A stretch of 64,000 nt of DNA. Source: Fratercula arctica (Eukaryota > Chordata > Aves > Charadriiformes > Alcidae). Position numbers and translations under genes: made by a program. The stretch's first letter is position 1; each line of letters opens with the position of its first letter. Location of the stretch: the NCBI GenBank assembly GCA_947846985.1, contig CANTUZ010000001.1, positions 151,558,447-151,622,446 on the forward strand, read 5' to 3'. Positions 22,901 through 36,625 of this stretch are shown one piece after another. The notes beneath the pieces are model-generated. The model was given only the letters and a program-made list of their open reading frames with translations, did no database searches and was not told the origin of the DNA.

Positions 22901-24309
22901 CAGAAGTAATCGCTGTTCCCCTGAGAAGAGAGAGCCAGAAAAAGTGAATCTGTGCTTTCATGATATATTCCATTCTTCAGACTACAAAGTCCACAACTTT
23001 GTTAAAATGGGCACCCCAGCCAGCTTGCTGATGTAGTAACCAACAGCAAGGAAGTGTCGCATCGTTAAGTAATGAGCTGTGTTTGGATAATTATTTTTTC
23101 ATATCAGTAATTTGTAATAGATGTTATTATCAATTCAGCTAATACACCACCATTGTGAACAAGCATGGGTGCACATATATGTGTATGTCATTAAATATAC
23201 ACCAAACAAAAATATCTGATAGTAATTCCATAGTTGATACCATTAAGGAAATCCTTTAACAGAGCAGTTCACTGTCTTGGAAACCAAAAGCAACCAGACA
23301 TTCAAGCTATTCAAGTATAATAACGATTATTTTTTTTAAAAAGCATTACATTTTCATTTTGCTGAAGAGTCAGGCGAGACTCAACCTACTTATTAGATCA
23401 AAGGATACATATTTGATTAGGAGGGATTTGAGTTTATATCCCAGGCTTTGGCTTCACTGAGCCTCTTCCTCAGGCATATAAAAATCCTCCAATGAGTTGT
23501 TTAGACTGAATAGTTATGCCTGAATCCTCAAAGACCACAAAAGACAATTAGTCAATAGTATGCAGCTCATTTAAGTGTTAGAAAAACCTATTTGGAAAAG
23601 AAAGAGTAAGTTAGTGCTGCACGTGGTTAAGAGATTTGAGTGTCATTTTAGTTGTCACTGGTGTTGGAGTTGCTGCCTTTCCAGGCTGGGATTATTAGCC
23701 TCCTTTTTCGTAGGGGCAGAAGTTACTATTGGGGTAGTCTCCCAGCTGCAAGGTTGAGAGATCATAAAAATGCAGAGACTGGCTTCCACAGATCCCATAG
23801 CTAGGACACGTGCCAGGAGAGACATTTTTGGGAGTCTTTCCTCAAAATTAATCTAGGTATTTACAGAGAAAAGGACGGTCATTTGTATACTAATGTTTAA
23901 GTTACAATAGCTCTGCTTTTCTTTGAATTTTCAATGTAGATAAACCCTAGACCTGACGGCTCTCCGCTTTACCAACCACAACTTGAAAATCCCTGTACAA
24001 GGCCAGGCAGTACCTGCATACTGTCTGACCAATTTATATGCGCCCGAGTTTGTTTGGAGGTGGCTTTCACTCCTGCAATTTGGTGCTTATGAAAATCATG
24101 AACAAAATGTACTGGCTAAACTCTGGCATTATTTAAGTTTTCCCCACGCATCTCTGCTGACTGCACAGCGCTCCTGCAACCTGCTGTTCCCAGCTTGCCT
24201 TCCCGGCATGTAATGTTCTCCTTTCCAGCTGACCAAATGGCTATTTCACTGCAACAACAAGACTCCCAGATTTTTTTTTGCATTTGATATAAAAGGAGCC
24301 AACTTCAGT
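19994..24309 (-). other. DGKI: DGKI intron 1, segment next to exon 2
   Basis: No recognised coding exon or repeat family. A segment at 20,520-20,855 is open on both strands (111 codons minus, 146 codons plus from 20,397) and is treated as a finding. A T17 run lies at 22,365-22,381, and an A-run followed by a G-run at 22,584-22,611. Confidence 0.75.
20009..20023 (+). promoter_or_regulatory. DGKI: T15 polypyrimidine tract of exon 2 acceptor
   Basis: A run of 15 A on the plus strand is T15 on the transcribed strand, at -16 to -30 from the first base of exon 2. Together with the following cttttcaatttgcag it forms the polypyrimidine tract and AG of the acceptor. A pure mononucleotide run of this size is prone to length change. 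Confidence 0.75.
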
Positions 24310-25870
24310 CAAATCCAATAATCTGTCTGGTCCAGTATCCCATTTCTGACAACAGCCAGTAGCAGGTGTCTAGAGAAGCACTGGCACAAATTGGGTGATC
24401 CTTCCCCTGACATACTCCAGTCCCAGCTTCCAGTAATCAGTAGTTTAAGGACTTCCTGAGCTGGAGGCTGCTTCCAGACCTTGGCACTTAATAGCCTGTA
24501 ATGGCTCTTTACTCTAGGAATGTGTTGATCCTTCCCTGAACCCATTTATACTCTTGGTCTCCACAGCAGCCTATGTAATGAGCTCCACAATTTAATTATG
24601 GGCAGTGTAAAGTACTTCCTTCTGTCTGTTTTAAAAATTCTGCCTCATAATTCAATTGTGTATGATATTGTGAGGAACAGAGAGTAATCACTTGCCTCTC
24701 TACACCTCCTGTGATTTTATGAATCTATTCACATACCCCTTCATTCACCCTCTCCCCCAAGTGGAAGCACCCTAGACCATTTAGGCTTTTGTCGATACTG
24801 AAACTGTTCTGTCTTTGTTAATATTTTCAAGTTCGATTATATCTTTTCTGAAGTAGGATTGCCAGAACTAGAACAACAATTCAAGATCTGGCTGCACCAG
24901 AGGTTTATCAGTGCTGTCATCATGCTTTCTGCATTGTCCTCTTTTTCCCCTCCCTTTACTTGCCTTTTTATCACTGTGAGCACTGAATTAATGATTTCAT
25001 AGGAGTACTTGTAATTATCCAAAGAACCGTTTCCAGAGAGCTAAATGGTAATATAAAGTCCAAACTTTAAAGCTTCCCCCTCCCCCCCCCTTTGTGCATT
25101 ATTTTACCTTCATCAATTTCACATTTCAATCGCAATTTGCTGCAGAGTCATTCAGCCTCATAAGATCCTTTTGCAAATTTTCCACAGTCAGCCCGTGCCC
25201 ACCCTGACTAATTATGCAGAACAGTAGCAAGCTTTACCCCCTCACGCTTTGTTCCCGTGAGCAGCAGCACTTGCCCCATCTCAGATCCCTGGTGGTCCCC
25301 ATTGGTAAACTCCTAGGTAAAACTCTGAAAACCACCCGCCGATCGCTAACCACCCCATTGCTTGCTACATTTAAACTGTTGTTTAACCATGCGAGGACCA
25401 TCCCTTTTAGCCCTAATTTCTGTACCAAAAGCTTTTTTCCTATCTCACTGGAAGTTTTCTGGAAGCCCATGTGCACTTCCCTCAGCCAGACCACCCCGGT
25501 TCATGGGCCTTGTGCCTCTGTCAGCAATTTATGTGACTCAAGTCCTGGGTTCCTTAGGAAAAAGTTGTGCTGGCTCTCCTCCAGCACATCACATTCAGCT
25601 GTGCATTTATTAATCCCACATTTTACCAGCGGCTCTACCACTTTCTCCAATTAAAACTTGCTGCTGGGCTACCCCATCAGTACTCTGTGAGACCCTGTGT
25701 GACCACCCTACTCCTTTAGGACCGGAGCTGGTTTAAGGGAGCTATTATAAAGCCCTCTCAGCAATTTCTTATTTGAATTCCATCAGAATATTTAGCAAAA
25801 TGAAATCTTAGCGATTAGTTATTGGCCCTTTTGTCAATGTGGTCTTTAGCCTCTTACATTAACCTCCCAT
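24310..25870 (-). mobile_element. Ancient CR1/L3-like LINE, about 1.55 kb, degraded
   Basis: The plus strand reads as the reverse complement of an old amniote CR1/L3-type LINE. From its 3' end: a terminal module (ggtccagtatcccatttctg); the ORF2 C-terminal region (gtaaagtacttccttctgtc, antisense of the 'rkyFl' block); the region gattatatcttttctgaagt and ctggctgcaccagaggttta; then further reverse-transcriptase parts (ccatgcgaggaccatccctt; ctggaagttttctggaagcc). The order is collinear with the family over the whole length. Many indels and stops; no intact frame. A plus-strand frame of 146 codons at 25,214-25,654 is antisense to it and not a gene. Confidence 0.75.
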
Positions 25871-27909
25871 TTTCCTCAGGTTAATCCACACAAACAGCTG
25901 CTCAGCCTAGAACACTCTTAGGCGCCCTCAGCAGTGAGCACTGATGCAATAAACTCAGTTATGACTAGAAGAAATATACTTTTCAAAACCCCTCATGAAA
26001 TACTTGCTTCTGCATCTGTCATTGCCTGCTGCCCAGGGAACTAGGGTATGAAAAGCAAAGATTTGGGTAGCTTCCCAGACACCCAACACCAACATCTCCA
26101 AGACCCCAACAGATCTTTTCTCCCTCTCTCTCAACCCCTCACCACACAGACCAGTTTGATAAGAGCTGCATGGGAACCGGTACATCTCCATGAAACACTG
26201 CAGCTTTACGCAGCTCTGACCAGCTTTGCTTTCAGCCTCAAGCCTAGCCCTCCTGTACCTAATATGCAGCTCATGTCCACTAGAGACCAACCTGAAGACA
26301 ATGAAGCAGATTTCCAGTAACGATCTTACCAAGTACTTCAAACAGCAATCCCAGAGCCGAGAGGTAACTGCAGTACATCAACTCCCCAACGAAGTTCTGG
26401 TAGGAGCATTTGGATCTATCACATCAAATACCACATTCAGCTTGTATTGATCAGATGCAAGACCAGACAGAGCCACCCAGCCCTTCTGTGACCATCTCCT
26501 TGAGTAAAGTAACAGATCCAGTAGACACCAGAAATACAGAGGAATCTAATGGAAGGAAATAAGAGGCAAAGCAAAAGGAGCATAAGACCTGCAGAAAGTT
26601 TGATGAGGATAATAGAGGAAGAGTCTCTACCACATGATGTCTTTTCTGAGTCAACGCTGCAGTTCCCTGCAGCCATTCCCATGTTCTGCACATGAAGGGA
26701 TATTCCTTAAAAGGAAGTCCTTTGGTATTCTTGCCCCTCAAACTCTGGGTACAAGAGTGGCAAGTTACTTTTCCTACCCCAAAAGGACAAAATAAATCCA
26801 TAGAACAGGTTCTGTGTTAAAAGAGGCATTCACAAGTTGTCTCATGAATATCTGTTTGCAGTTTCTTAAATGCAGACATGCAAATCATCACTGCCCTGCA
26901 GTTATACTTGGAGCTTAGGTTAGTGTCAAAACAGCACAAGTCAGAGTAGTTAGTATGACAGTAAAAGATCTCTAGCTTCACCAGTAGGCATATATTAAGC
27001 AACAGATTTTACCTTCTGGAAAGTAAATTATGGGTTCAATTAGATCTAGAGCTGTGCTAAATCACTCAGTCCCTTAAGTCTTATCTTACATCAACAGTTC
27101 ATCTTCTCAGAAGTCAAAGAAAGCATACACCTTTATGCCAATTCCTATCAAGGGGACCAATGTTTTGGGCTAGATCTAAAAATCACTTTGGAGTCTATAT
27201 TACATCAAAATCACTGTGACTTTGTTCCTGCATGCCTTCATCGACCAGGCCCCAGGTCCAGCACATTCCCCTGAAAATTCTCTAACAATCCTCAGCTGCA
27301 ATGTGGAAACTGAAAACGCCTTAGATCCGAGAGCTGGAAAATTAATCAGATAATTATAAGAAAAAGTCAAAGTTACGTGGAATGCTCTCTGAGCTCCTTT
27401 CAGAGCGCAGACTTATACATATCACTGGATATTGCCCATTTCTGTTCATTTAAGGTTTTTTTGCCTTTACTCTTAATTCATTCTCTAGCTTTCTTTCCAA
27501 ATAGGATAAAACATCAAGGGTACTTACGGTAGAAGGCAACTAAGTTTTAGGACCAACAGATTCTCCCCCAGTCTTTTGTTTAAATATGCTATTTCTGAGA
27601 AGTTATGTGCAAATGTGGCGATTATTCTTACCACAAGAAGTGACAGACCTTGGAGGACTCCTTGCGGTAACAGAAACGTCAGCATTAATTTGTGAAGAGG
27701 AAAGGAAAAAAGTGATACAGATGGTGATGCAATAAAGATGAAGAGTATCCTTTACCCCTGTAATTCACAAAGAAAGAGACTAACAAAGGAGCTTAGGAAA
27801 GCAGGAAAAAAGTCAAAATGCTTTCTTGAACCGAATTATTTTACTTTATTTTGGCTGCAGTCAAAACCAATTTTTTGTTTGGCTGGTTGGGGTTTTTTTA
27901 GCCTTTAGC

Positions 27910-28160
27910 TTTTGAAACTAAGAATGCCAGGTCTAGAAAAGACCTTCTAGGTCATGAAATCTAGTCTTCTCTGTTTCAGGCAAACTTATAATATGTTTGA
28001 AATCATAAAGTTAAAGACCCATCTCAAATCTAGCCCAGTTTTTCCCCCTTTTATTTCTATTGAGAAGCTATGCCAGATCTCTACTCTTCTCATCATCAAT
28101 ATACTTTTCTGTAATTTCCATTCAATATGCAACCCCCTACACAATCTTCCTTAAACTCCT
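27910..28160 (-). mobile_element. Possible old CR1/L3-like LINE relic
   Basis: The plus-strand text aatgccaggtctagaaaaga, then ccttctaggtcatgaaatct, resembles the reverse-complemented 3' end of old amniote CR1-type LINEs ('aaagacctt..aggtcat.tagtcca'). The remainder is too degraded to follow with certainty. Confidence 0.35.
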
Positions 28161-31100
28161 ATTATTAGGATTTTCACATTTCATCCAAAGAGTTGAAGAT
28201 GAACCAACAACTGATGATTTTTTTATATGAACCTTCTGCAGAATAGAAGGCGCCTGAAAACCTTGATCTAGAAATCTTTAAGCCCTTGGGTTAAAACCCT
28301 TTGAGTGAGGTTATGTAGGATGGAGATGTGCACACGGAGTTGGAATCTCACATTTCAAAGATTCTGGAATCAATCGAGTAACTGGGATGATAAAATTTAA
28401 TCACTATCTTTCGAAGTAAACAATGAGAAATGCTCTAGGGAACCCTGAGCATAAATGATTTCCAGCTGCATCACAGACTGGACATCAGCATTGCAGAAGA
28501 TTGATGTGTTTTTACTATTTTGGCGAGCAAGGGAAGCCTGAATGGGAAATGTTTTCATGACAATACGTTTGATCCAGACAAAATCATAGGATATGCAGGG
28601 CCTGCATTCTGTAGTTCAAGTGTAGACAAAAAATGACAGTAAATTGGATGGATATGACTGCAGTATGATCATGATATTTTATTTTTTTTTTTTTGTCATA
28701 TGCTAAAATTATATATACTGATTTTCAAAAGGGGTGCAGATATTCTACATTATCATTCTGCCAACCAGAAGAAAACAAGAAGATTAGGGTCTTTTTTCAG
28801 GGTACTTCTTGGTGGTATCAAATAACCTTCATTTGATCTGGAAGATAAAGAAAACAAAACAAGACAAGACAGGGAAGGAGGACTAAATCCTCAGCAGTTT
28901 AGAACAACAAAGAAGAGTTATTTTTATTTTTTAACATTAGTCTTGGAAATGTTTTCTTGTCTCTCAGATGCTAGCACATTGCTTTCAAAAATAACCTAAT
29001 TTAAGGTAATTTCTCTGTCAGACCAGGATCGTCCATTGGCATAAGCTATTCACACAAGCTGAAATGTCACTATGACTCAAGAACTGTATGGCCTCAGACA
29101 AACTATGTAATGAAGTATTCTGATTTTCTTCTTTGCTACAAATCAAATGTGTGCCTTGCAGTTTTGATCTGTAAGCTTCAGAGAGTTGTTTCAAATGTGG
29201 ATTTTTTGGAACTTATTTCCATGTCCCTGAATTGTTAAGTGTCCTTTTCTTTGTTTGTGTAGTCTCTCTTCTTTGAAAATGGAAAGAGTCAGAAATTCTC
29301 ACCATCCATCTCTGCATTTTTTCCCCATTATAAGCTTCCATTTAGCAAACAAGGGTCCCACAGGGGTTAAAAATAAGTGTCTTCAATTTCTGAGTGTGCG
29401 AACAAAATTTGAAAAAGGTAACAAAGGTCCATACTCACTAGTCAAATGAAAAATACTTCAAGAGTTCTTTGAATATTATATTTTATACCAGAATTTCGTT
29501 ACCAAGTATTGATACAAGAATCAAATTCTCTTCCTCCCAGGTGCACAAATAACTAGGACTCAAAGAATGACCCAGAACATAAGCAAGCTTTAAAACAATC
29601 CAAAATAACAAAATTTTGTTTTTTCTAACAAAAGCTTTTGAAAGTACATGGGACAGAAATACCATCTCTCTTCTGAAAAGCAAGTTAGACTTTTTACTTT
29701 TACAGAAAGATAAGAGTCTAGATAACAGAGCAGGGAAGGGAGTTCAGGCTTTGCCTGCGTAGTTCTTGGAGGTGGAGGAGGGGGAAAGAAAAAAAGCCTA
29801 CATTTACTTTTCATTAGAGTGACACTTGAGAAAGGCAGATAAAAAGTAAAACTACCATTCAATAACCAAATAAATTCTATTTTCTCTCTAAGGAAGGAAG
29901 CCCAGCAACTGAGATAAGACAAAGCATTTGTCCCGCATCTTCTCTCTTCGGGACTGTATGAGATAAAAATGCAGACAAAAAAATTCAACAAGTGCCTTTT
30001 TCTTCTCATTCCTTACTACAAGGACTATACAGTTCAGTGGTGTATACTGCTGTGCTTAGAAACTCTTGTTCTGAGCGCCTGGAACAACAGGCTCCTAATC
30101 GCTCCAGGGCTGGTGGCTGGTAGGCTGGACAAGCACTACAGTGCTCCAACCATCTGCACCTTTGTCCCCTCCAGGGCATTGCTGACACTCTTCGATTTCT
30201 TCTGTCATGGTTTGTATGCACCAGACTAACTCCCAAGGGAGGAGGCAACGTGTCCACTGCTTCCAATTCCTCTCCTGAAGGGGTACAGCAGAGGGTGGAA
30301 AAAGAGGATGTACTGCAGTAAGTGAACAGCAGATGAAGAAAATAGAAAGCAAGCGACGATTCCCCAGAAAGCCTGCATAGCAACCTGTTCCTGCAGGACC
30401 TCATCCAAAGCTCAAATTCAATGAAGAGGTTTTGATTACTTTTAACACGTTTCAGGATCAAAAACTGGAGGCTTAAGGACAGATCTTCAATTCTGTACAC
30501 CAGCCAAAAACCTAAACAAGGAATGAGGGATCCGAGTAGAAAATATAAATCGTAGTAAATCACCACCTTCCCCTCTCCCTGTCACCAACTGACTGACAAT
30601 TCAGAACTACGGAAAAAAGTACACCTGATGTGACAATATTCCCTCTCCCTTCAACGCACAGAAAGCGGAAAACTTAAGAAACAGCTTAAAATAAGCTTCC
30701 AGAACTGAAGGAGAAACAGAGCAGGGCTTGAGTCAGAGACATTAACCTCAGAATACCCAGTGTGTTTATAAAACATGAATTCATACTCATTTAGCCCTGA
30801 ATAAAACATGAGTTGTCTACCAAAAATACTTATGTTTGAAGTTTATTCTCGATAATCAACTTTGGAGTTACACATAACCATTCAGAAAAATCTGTCTCTG
30901 TACTGAACCTTAACATTTCTGCCTGGAGGAATGTCTCCCATCAGATTAAGACGACATCATTTGTGTCATGCAACGTTACAAATCTCATTGGAATCACGTT
31001 GAGGACCTGCTGCCTTCAGCACACAGTGGCCACTAAGATGGTGCCGCAGGGAGGGTCCAAGGCACTCACGGTCAGGTGGTAGAATATTGCACTCTGTCCT

Positions 31101-32424
31101 GCCACCAAGGGGTGGCTATCACAGGGTCGTGCCTAGGTCTGAGTCTTGGAATAGGAAAGCTTTCAGGGGGACACTGAGGCAGAAAAGCACAGGCAGTACA
31201 TCAGCTAGAGCAATGATCTTCACGGTTGAGAAGAAAGTGGAGATCTTCAGCACTCATCAACAGCTCTGCTGGATCTAATTAAAGAGATACTGTAACTGGA
31301 GTCTTTTTTTTTTTTTCTTTTGGAACTGATTTCAAACATGCTCATTTTTCTCATGATTTGTCCTTTAAACAATTTTTCTTTTTTTCATCTAAATTCTGTT
31401 AAAATATACATATGGGGTTTTTCTTCCTCCCTGTTGACTCACCAGTTGTATATAAACAGGCTAAAAACAACCACACTACAAAGCACTGTCAAATGCACAT
31501 AACAAGCAAACAGCAAGGAAGGGGAAGATTTCCCGCCCCCCCCAATTTGGTTTTGGCTACAGTAATACTGGGTGCTGCTTCTGTAGTGCCTACATGGCTC
31601 CAGGAAGAGACACGGTAAATTGTGGGTGCTCCTTCAGGGTCAGATAAATCCTCAGACACCATGACCTGACAGCAGCCTTCTGACTTGAGCCCACCTCAAG
31701 CTGGAAGAGATTTGGACATTAACCTCATGACAGGACATGTCAATGCTGCTTGGGCATTATTTTAATCTGAAAGAGATTCTGAGAGTACAAAAGCGACTTG
31801 TAATGCCATGGTCTTGGCTCTTGTGTTGGTGTATCATTTATTTGCTGGAGTCGTTTGGAAAGAAATACTTGAGATAAAATCACTGAACAAGACTACCGTG
31901 GAATCGAAGGAAAATATTAGCTGTTTATGCACTGGTTTTATTATGAAAGAATAAGACCAGCTTCTGAGGCTTCTTTCTATCAGTGAGCATTAAGATGTGA
32001 AGATAACTGACAGCATGGGAGATTAAAGTCCTTTACTGCAAAATTACCAGAGGTATCAACTGTACAAACCTCCTGCCCACTTTTACCCTGGAGCACCTCA
32101 TCCTCTGCCCAGAAGTAACACTTGTAGTGGCGAGAAAGTAGGTCAATTGCCAAATTCAATCCAACTTTGACCTCATCCTTTCTTGGGGCTTTCAACAAGG
32201 GAACCAAGTGTCTTTTTCCTCCTGCATACAATGAAAATACGTCCCCTAAGATTTGACCTGTGTGGGAATGCTGCCTCATTTTACAGTGACACACAACTAA
32301 ATAGTCATTAAATCATGGTGTTTTCTTCTAGAATTAACAATTGCTGTATTAAAATCAGTGAGAGAAAGTGGACTGCTCATCACGCCTTGAACTGTCACTC
32401 TCTCCAGATACAGCATTAGTAAAA

Positions 32425-32441
32425 GGGGCGGGGGGGGGGGG
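32425..32441 (+). repeat. G-run (GGGGC then G12)
   Basis: Short homopolymeric G tract interrupted by one C. It could form a quadruplex or cause sequencing and assembly errors. No gene is associated. Confidence 0.8.
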
Positions 32442-35400
32442 AAATCCAACTCCTCTGAATTAAAACTAAGTATCACTTTTCTTGAAAATTTGTTTCATTA
32501 CATCAGCCACACCAAAAGCACAGTAAAGTACAGAAATAAGTTTACTGTATTTTCCCTGCACTCATTTTAGTGTTACATCACCTATTCCAAAAGACACACA
32601 CAGAGAGAAACCATTTCTTTAGATAGCAACCATCTGAGGGATGAAATCACACCTTGACAACAAAATGACCATTGCTATAACCAACAGGAGCAAAAATACC
32701 CCAAGTGCTTTTTGCTGCTGACAGATACAGCAGATGCCAGGCCAGGCCACCCTCTGTGAGCTCACTGCACGTGTTTAACTCAGGAGAGATAAAACCTGAC
32801 CTTTTCTTAGCATGGAAATCCAAACCACTTTAGAACGGCTGATCTGATGAAATCGTAGTATGGATGTGAAAAACATCCCAAGCGCAGGACAACTAGATTA
32901 CTTACAGTTACTTATGTCACTTTCCCAGCACTCAAAAATGCACTGAATCACTAGATGTCGTGCTGATTTTGGTATTCATCTACTTTAAGAAGAGAAAGAA
33001 ATCTCCCCCAAACTCCATCCTAGATATCCCTTGAATAAACGCTGCCTTCACAAAATACTAGTGGACAGTGAAAATGGATGAAAGGCAGGAAAATAAATAT
33101 TTTTAATATAGTGCTAACTGAAATAGTATCATTGCCCTCCTTCTAGTGATATTCCTCAGCAGAGGTAACAGCACAGCTCGACCAAACCAACCTGCGTGCC
33201 TGGGGACCTGACCCACAGTGTGAGTCACCGAGGAGGAGGAGGATGCAAGCGAGGAGGCTACACGCACACCCTCACAGTGTGCTACCGCGCCACGCTGTTC
33301 CAGCTTCATTCTTGTAGCTGCCTTTACCAGAGCAGAAGGACAGAGTGAACACAGTGAAGAGGAGAGAACATGAACAAATGCCGCAGAGCAAAAGATAGAT
33401 AAATAATGAAATTTTAAGGGGAACATGCTTAATTTCTGCTCTACCTGGGATTAAAATGTACTTTTTCAGAATTGATTTTTGCTGCCCTTGAGGTGAATGT
33501 AATCAGCTACTGCTGCTGATAGGGGAGGTACCCACAGAGGAACCGGACTGCTGGTACAGACTGGGGAACTGCAGAGCAGAACCATTAACAGCAGAAGCGC
33601 GGTGTTGTTAACGAACACCTCCAGAAGCTGGCAGAGAGTTCACATACAGACACATCCGCACCAGCAACAGGGAAGAGAGGGGTAATCGACTGCTTCCAAA
33701 TTTTGCAAAAAGTACCTAATTGGCACAGTCAATACGACCACAAGACCCATCCTTGCCGGCTGCCCTCACAGCGGGTTGTCATGACAACTCCGCAGGCAAT
33801 GCTGCTTCCTAACAGCTGTGAAGTGATACTGAAAGGTTAAGAAAAGTTCCTATAGAGAAAAATCCACCAGGGAGGCAATTGCAATTACCCAGTAGGAGCC
33901 TGGCAATTACAGGCCGGTAACTTCTGTAAAGCAAATACCATGCTGAAGCTCTCACACAGGTAAAGTGCTGGGCAGCAAGAGATTTAAAAAAAAAAAAAAA
34001 AAAGAAAAAACAAAACCAAAAACAAACAAACAACCTCTTACATGGGAAGCAAAACAGAAATAAAAGGAGTGAAATATTCTTGCCATCCTCATCCTTTCAC
34101 CCCCAGATTTTCTTCAGTACTTTCTCTGTTCCCTGAAATGAATCAGGATGCCCACTCCTCCCTAACACTTGGAGACCAGCAGCAGCCTTGCTGGCAACAA
34201 GAGACCACACCTGCAATCGGCAAGTATGGTGTACCTCTGGGCTTCAGTGAAGCAATGCCACTTTATACCACTTGAGGCATTATCCACAAATAAGTGGTTC
34301 TTAACTGATGAACAGTAACATACCAAATCAGTTCTTCAAAAGTAAGACTAAGCAAGGGCTGTGTTAAAAGAAAAAAAAGAAGTGTAAGCCCTTTCAGGGA
34401 AAATTTAAAACAACAAGAAAAAATCTCCAATTCTTATTGCTGTTGGGAAGCACAGAAACAGGTAACTTCTATATACAGCAGGAGCTAATAAAACATTATA
34501 ACCCACACCAAAAAAAAAGCACAGAACACAAAGACTTTGTTTACCTGGAAAATTGCAGTGCTTCAACTTAAATGAATTTTTGAACTACTTTAATCTTACT
34601 AGTGCAAATCAGAATGTGGAAATTACTTCCTCTTAGTAACACCATATTGTGATTGAGGTTAAATCTGTGCCCCTCAGACCTAAGGTAACCTAAAAAAAAG
34701 TCTGCTAAGGGAGTACCAACAGAAGAAGTTGTAGGTGCCCTGACGCCATTCAGTTCACACTGGCATGAGAATCAAGTGTAAACTTACTGCTTAGTAAAGC
34801 TCTAAGAAAAACATAACAGTAAATTGTACAGTAAGACTCGTACAATGTACCATGCAATGAATACTAACTCAGATTCTTATAGGTTCTCCAGAACCTCCAC
34901 CTATTTCATTATTCTGATTGCTTTCGGTTTTAAGGCATCTGGTTTCAAAGAGCAATACTGAAACCACAGCCCATCCATAATGCAGCAACGCCTGCCTGAG
35001 TTTGAAGAGAAACTGTTGCAGTAATTTTGGTTATAAAAGGGTCATGATTCAAATGCCAATGACATTACTTCAGCACTGTTGACAATGCACTGCTAATCAA
35101 AGCATGCAAGAGAGGAGGATGAATACTTACGCAGCCCGAGTGCTCATTTTGGGTAGGCTTTTAAAACAACATTGCAGGTAGCAGCAATACTGTAAGCTTC
35201 ATTTTCTTAACAGGTCAGGACTCAGCTTTCCAAAGCTGAGAAATGCTGCATTAACTCATGAAGACTGTAATTCCATCCAGGGGAACACGATAAATTTGAG
35301 CTTTGTTCTCCTGGCCTAGCATGTTACCAGAAACCTGTGCCGGAGTTACAGAAGTACTACATGCAGATGAGAGTGCGTTACCTCATTAATAAAATGTTTC

Positions 35401-36489
35401 AGGAGCTTTTCCAGAAGCAGCAGCAGAAAAACAAAGAGCAACTGAAACTGGAGAGAAACTATTTGTTCTAACTTACGAGTTAATTTATAATGCCAAAATA
35501 CACTATTAACTAAAGCAACAATTTATTTGTAGCTTCATTTGTAGCTCATCAGTAACAAAACCATCTTTACAGCACCATACATTGTAAAATTTCATTTCTA
35601 GCAAGTTGTTTGTATTGCAGATTCCAAAATGCATTATAAAGCAAGGAGTACACCAGCATTATGTAGATATGAACCAGAAGAAATCTCTTCCTCAGCCATA
35701 ATTTGTTTCCATAGAGCTCTAGATCTCAGAATCAGCTTTGGTCAGAGCAGCTAATAGTTTCATCAAATGCTGAGGATTAGGATGTTTTTCTTTTAAAACA
35801 GAAATAGAAGGGATTTGCCATCATATCTCATCTGAATGGCTGCATTCTAAATTTAGAGCAGTATCTTAACCTTCTAATCTATACAAGACCTTGTTATGGG
35901 ACCATGGTCACTTAAGTGTGTCCATTTTCACTGGCTTGAAATTCAAAATGAGAAGGGAGAGCACTAACAATAGTTTTCTGATAAATACTTCTAGGAAATA
36001 TCAACAGGGAGAAGGGAGGACATTTTTATTCAACACTATCACACACATGATCCATCTCACTAACATTACCTTCTTCCAAAAACCACCTGAAAATGGACTT
36101 ACTATTGAGCTAATCACCCCTAATTGTAGAACTCGCCAACCTGATCTCTCCCCGTAATTTCACATGACAGAGACACTCTCAAGAAAACGAAGCCGGAGTC
36201 TATACAGAGGGAACCAGACTAACTAGAAACTTGCAGAAGTAGTACATTGCCCGGCAGTAAGAGGGTGCCCTGAGCCTTTCCCTGCCATCCCCACATTTAG
36301 GAATTTCCTCTGTCACACTGAAGATCAAGTGGCAAGTCTGGTGCTAGTCCTCCCAGATGGACTATTTCCCCCCCAGGCACCTACACACCCTTGTCTTCTC
36401 ATAATCTAAGAGCTGCCTGACACTGAAGTAAATGCAAATACGCTTGCCATCTTTGGTTCAGCTCCATATGTGAAGTCCTACATTCAGGG

Positions 36490-36625
36490 AGCTCAAAGTG
36501 AAATTATGTTACCTCCCTTCACCGGCAAGGTTCAGAGAGGCAAAACATGACTTTGTCAAGGTTGCAGTATAAGAGGAGGAATCAGGTAGAAAGAAAATTA
36601 AAGCCACTGCTGAATCCAAAGCCAC
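36490..36625 (+). mobile_element. MIR-like ancient SINE relic
   Basis: The plus strand shows the MIR body in order: aggttcagagaggcaaaaca, then tgactttgtcaaggttgcag, then aagaggaggaatcaggtaga. These correspond to 'ggcacagagaggttaagtgacttgcccaaggtcac..cag..gtggcagagccgggaat'. It is highly diverged; ends are approximate. Confidence 0.5.

Larger units (their letters stand above)
25871..36489 (-). other. DGKI: DGKI intron 1, middle-left segment
   Basis: About 10.6 kb without a recognisable gene. A weak LINE relic may lie at 27,910-28,160. There is a G-run at 32,425-32,441 and an A18 run at 33,986-34,003. The longest frame is 186 codons on the minus strand (30,006-30,566), with no recognised domain. 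Confidence 0.7.

Noticed and set aside
25214..25654. 146-codon plus-strand open frame
   Set aside because: It lies entirely within the ancient L3/CR1-like element and is antisense to its former reverse transcriptase; it is not an independent gene.
31094..31116. gccaccaaggggtggc as a CTCF-like site
   Set aside because: It is a short inverted repeat with only partial agreement with the CTCF core.
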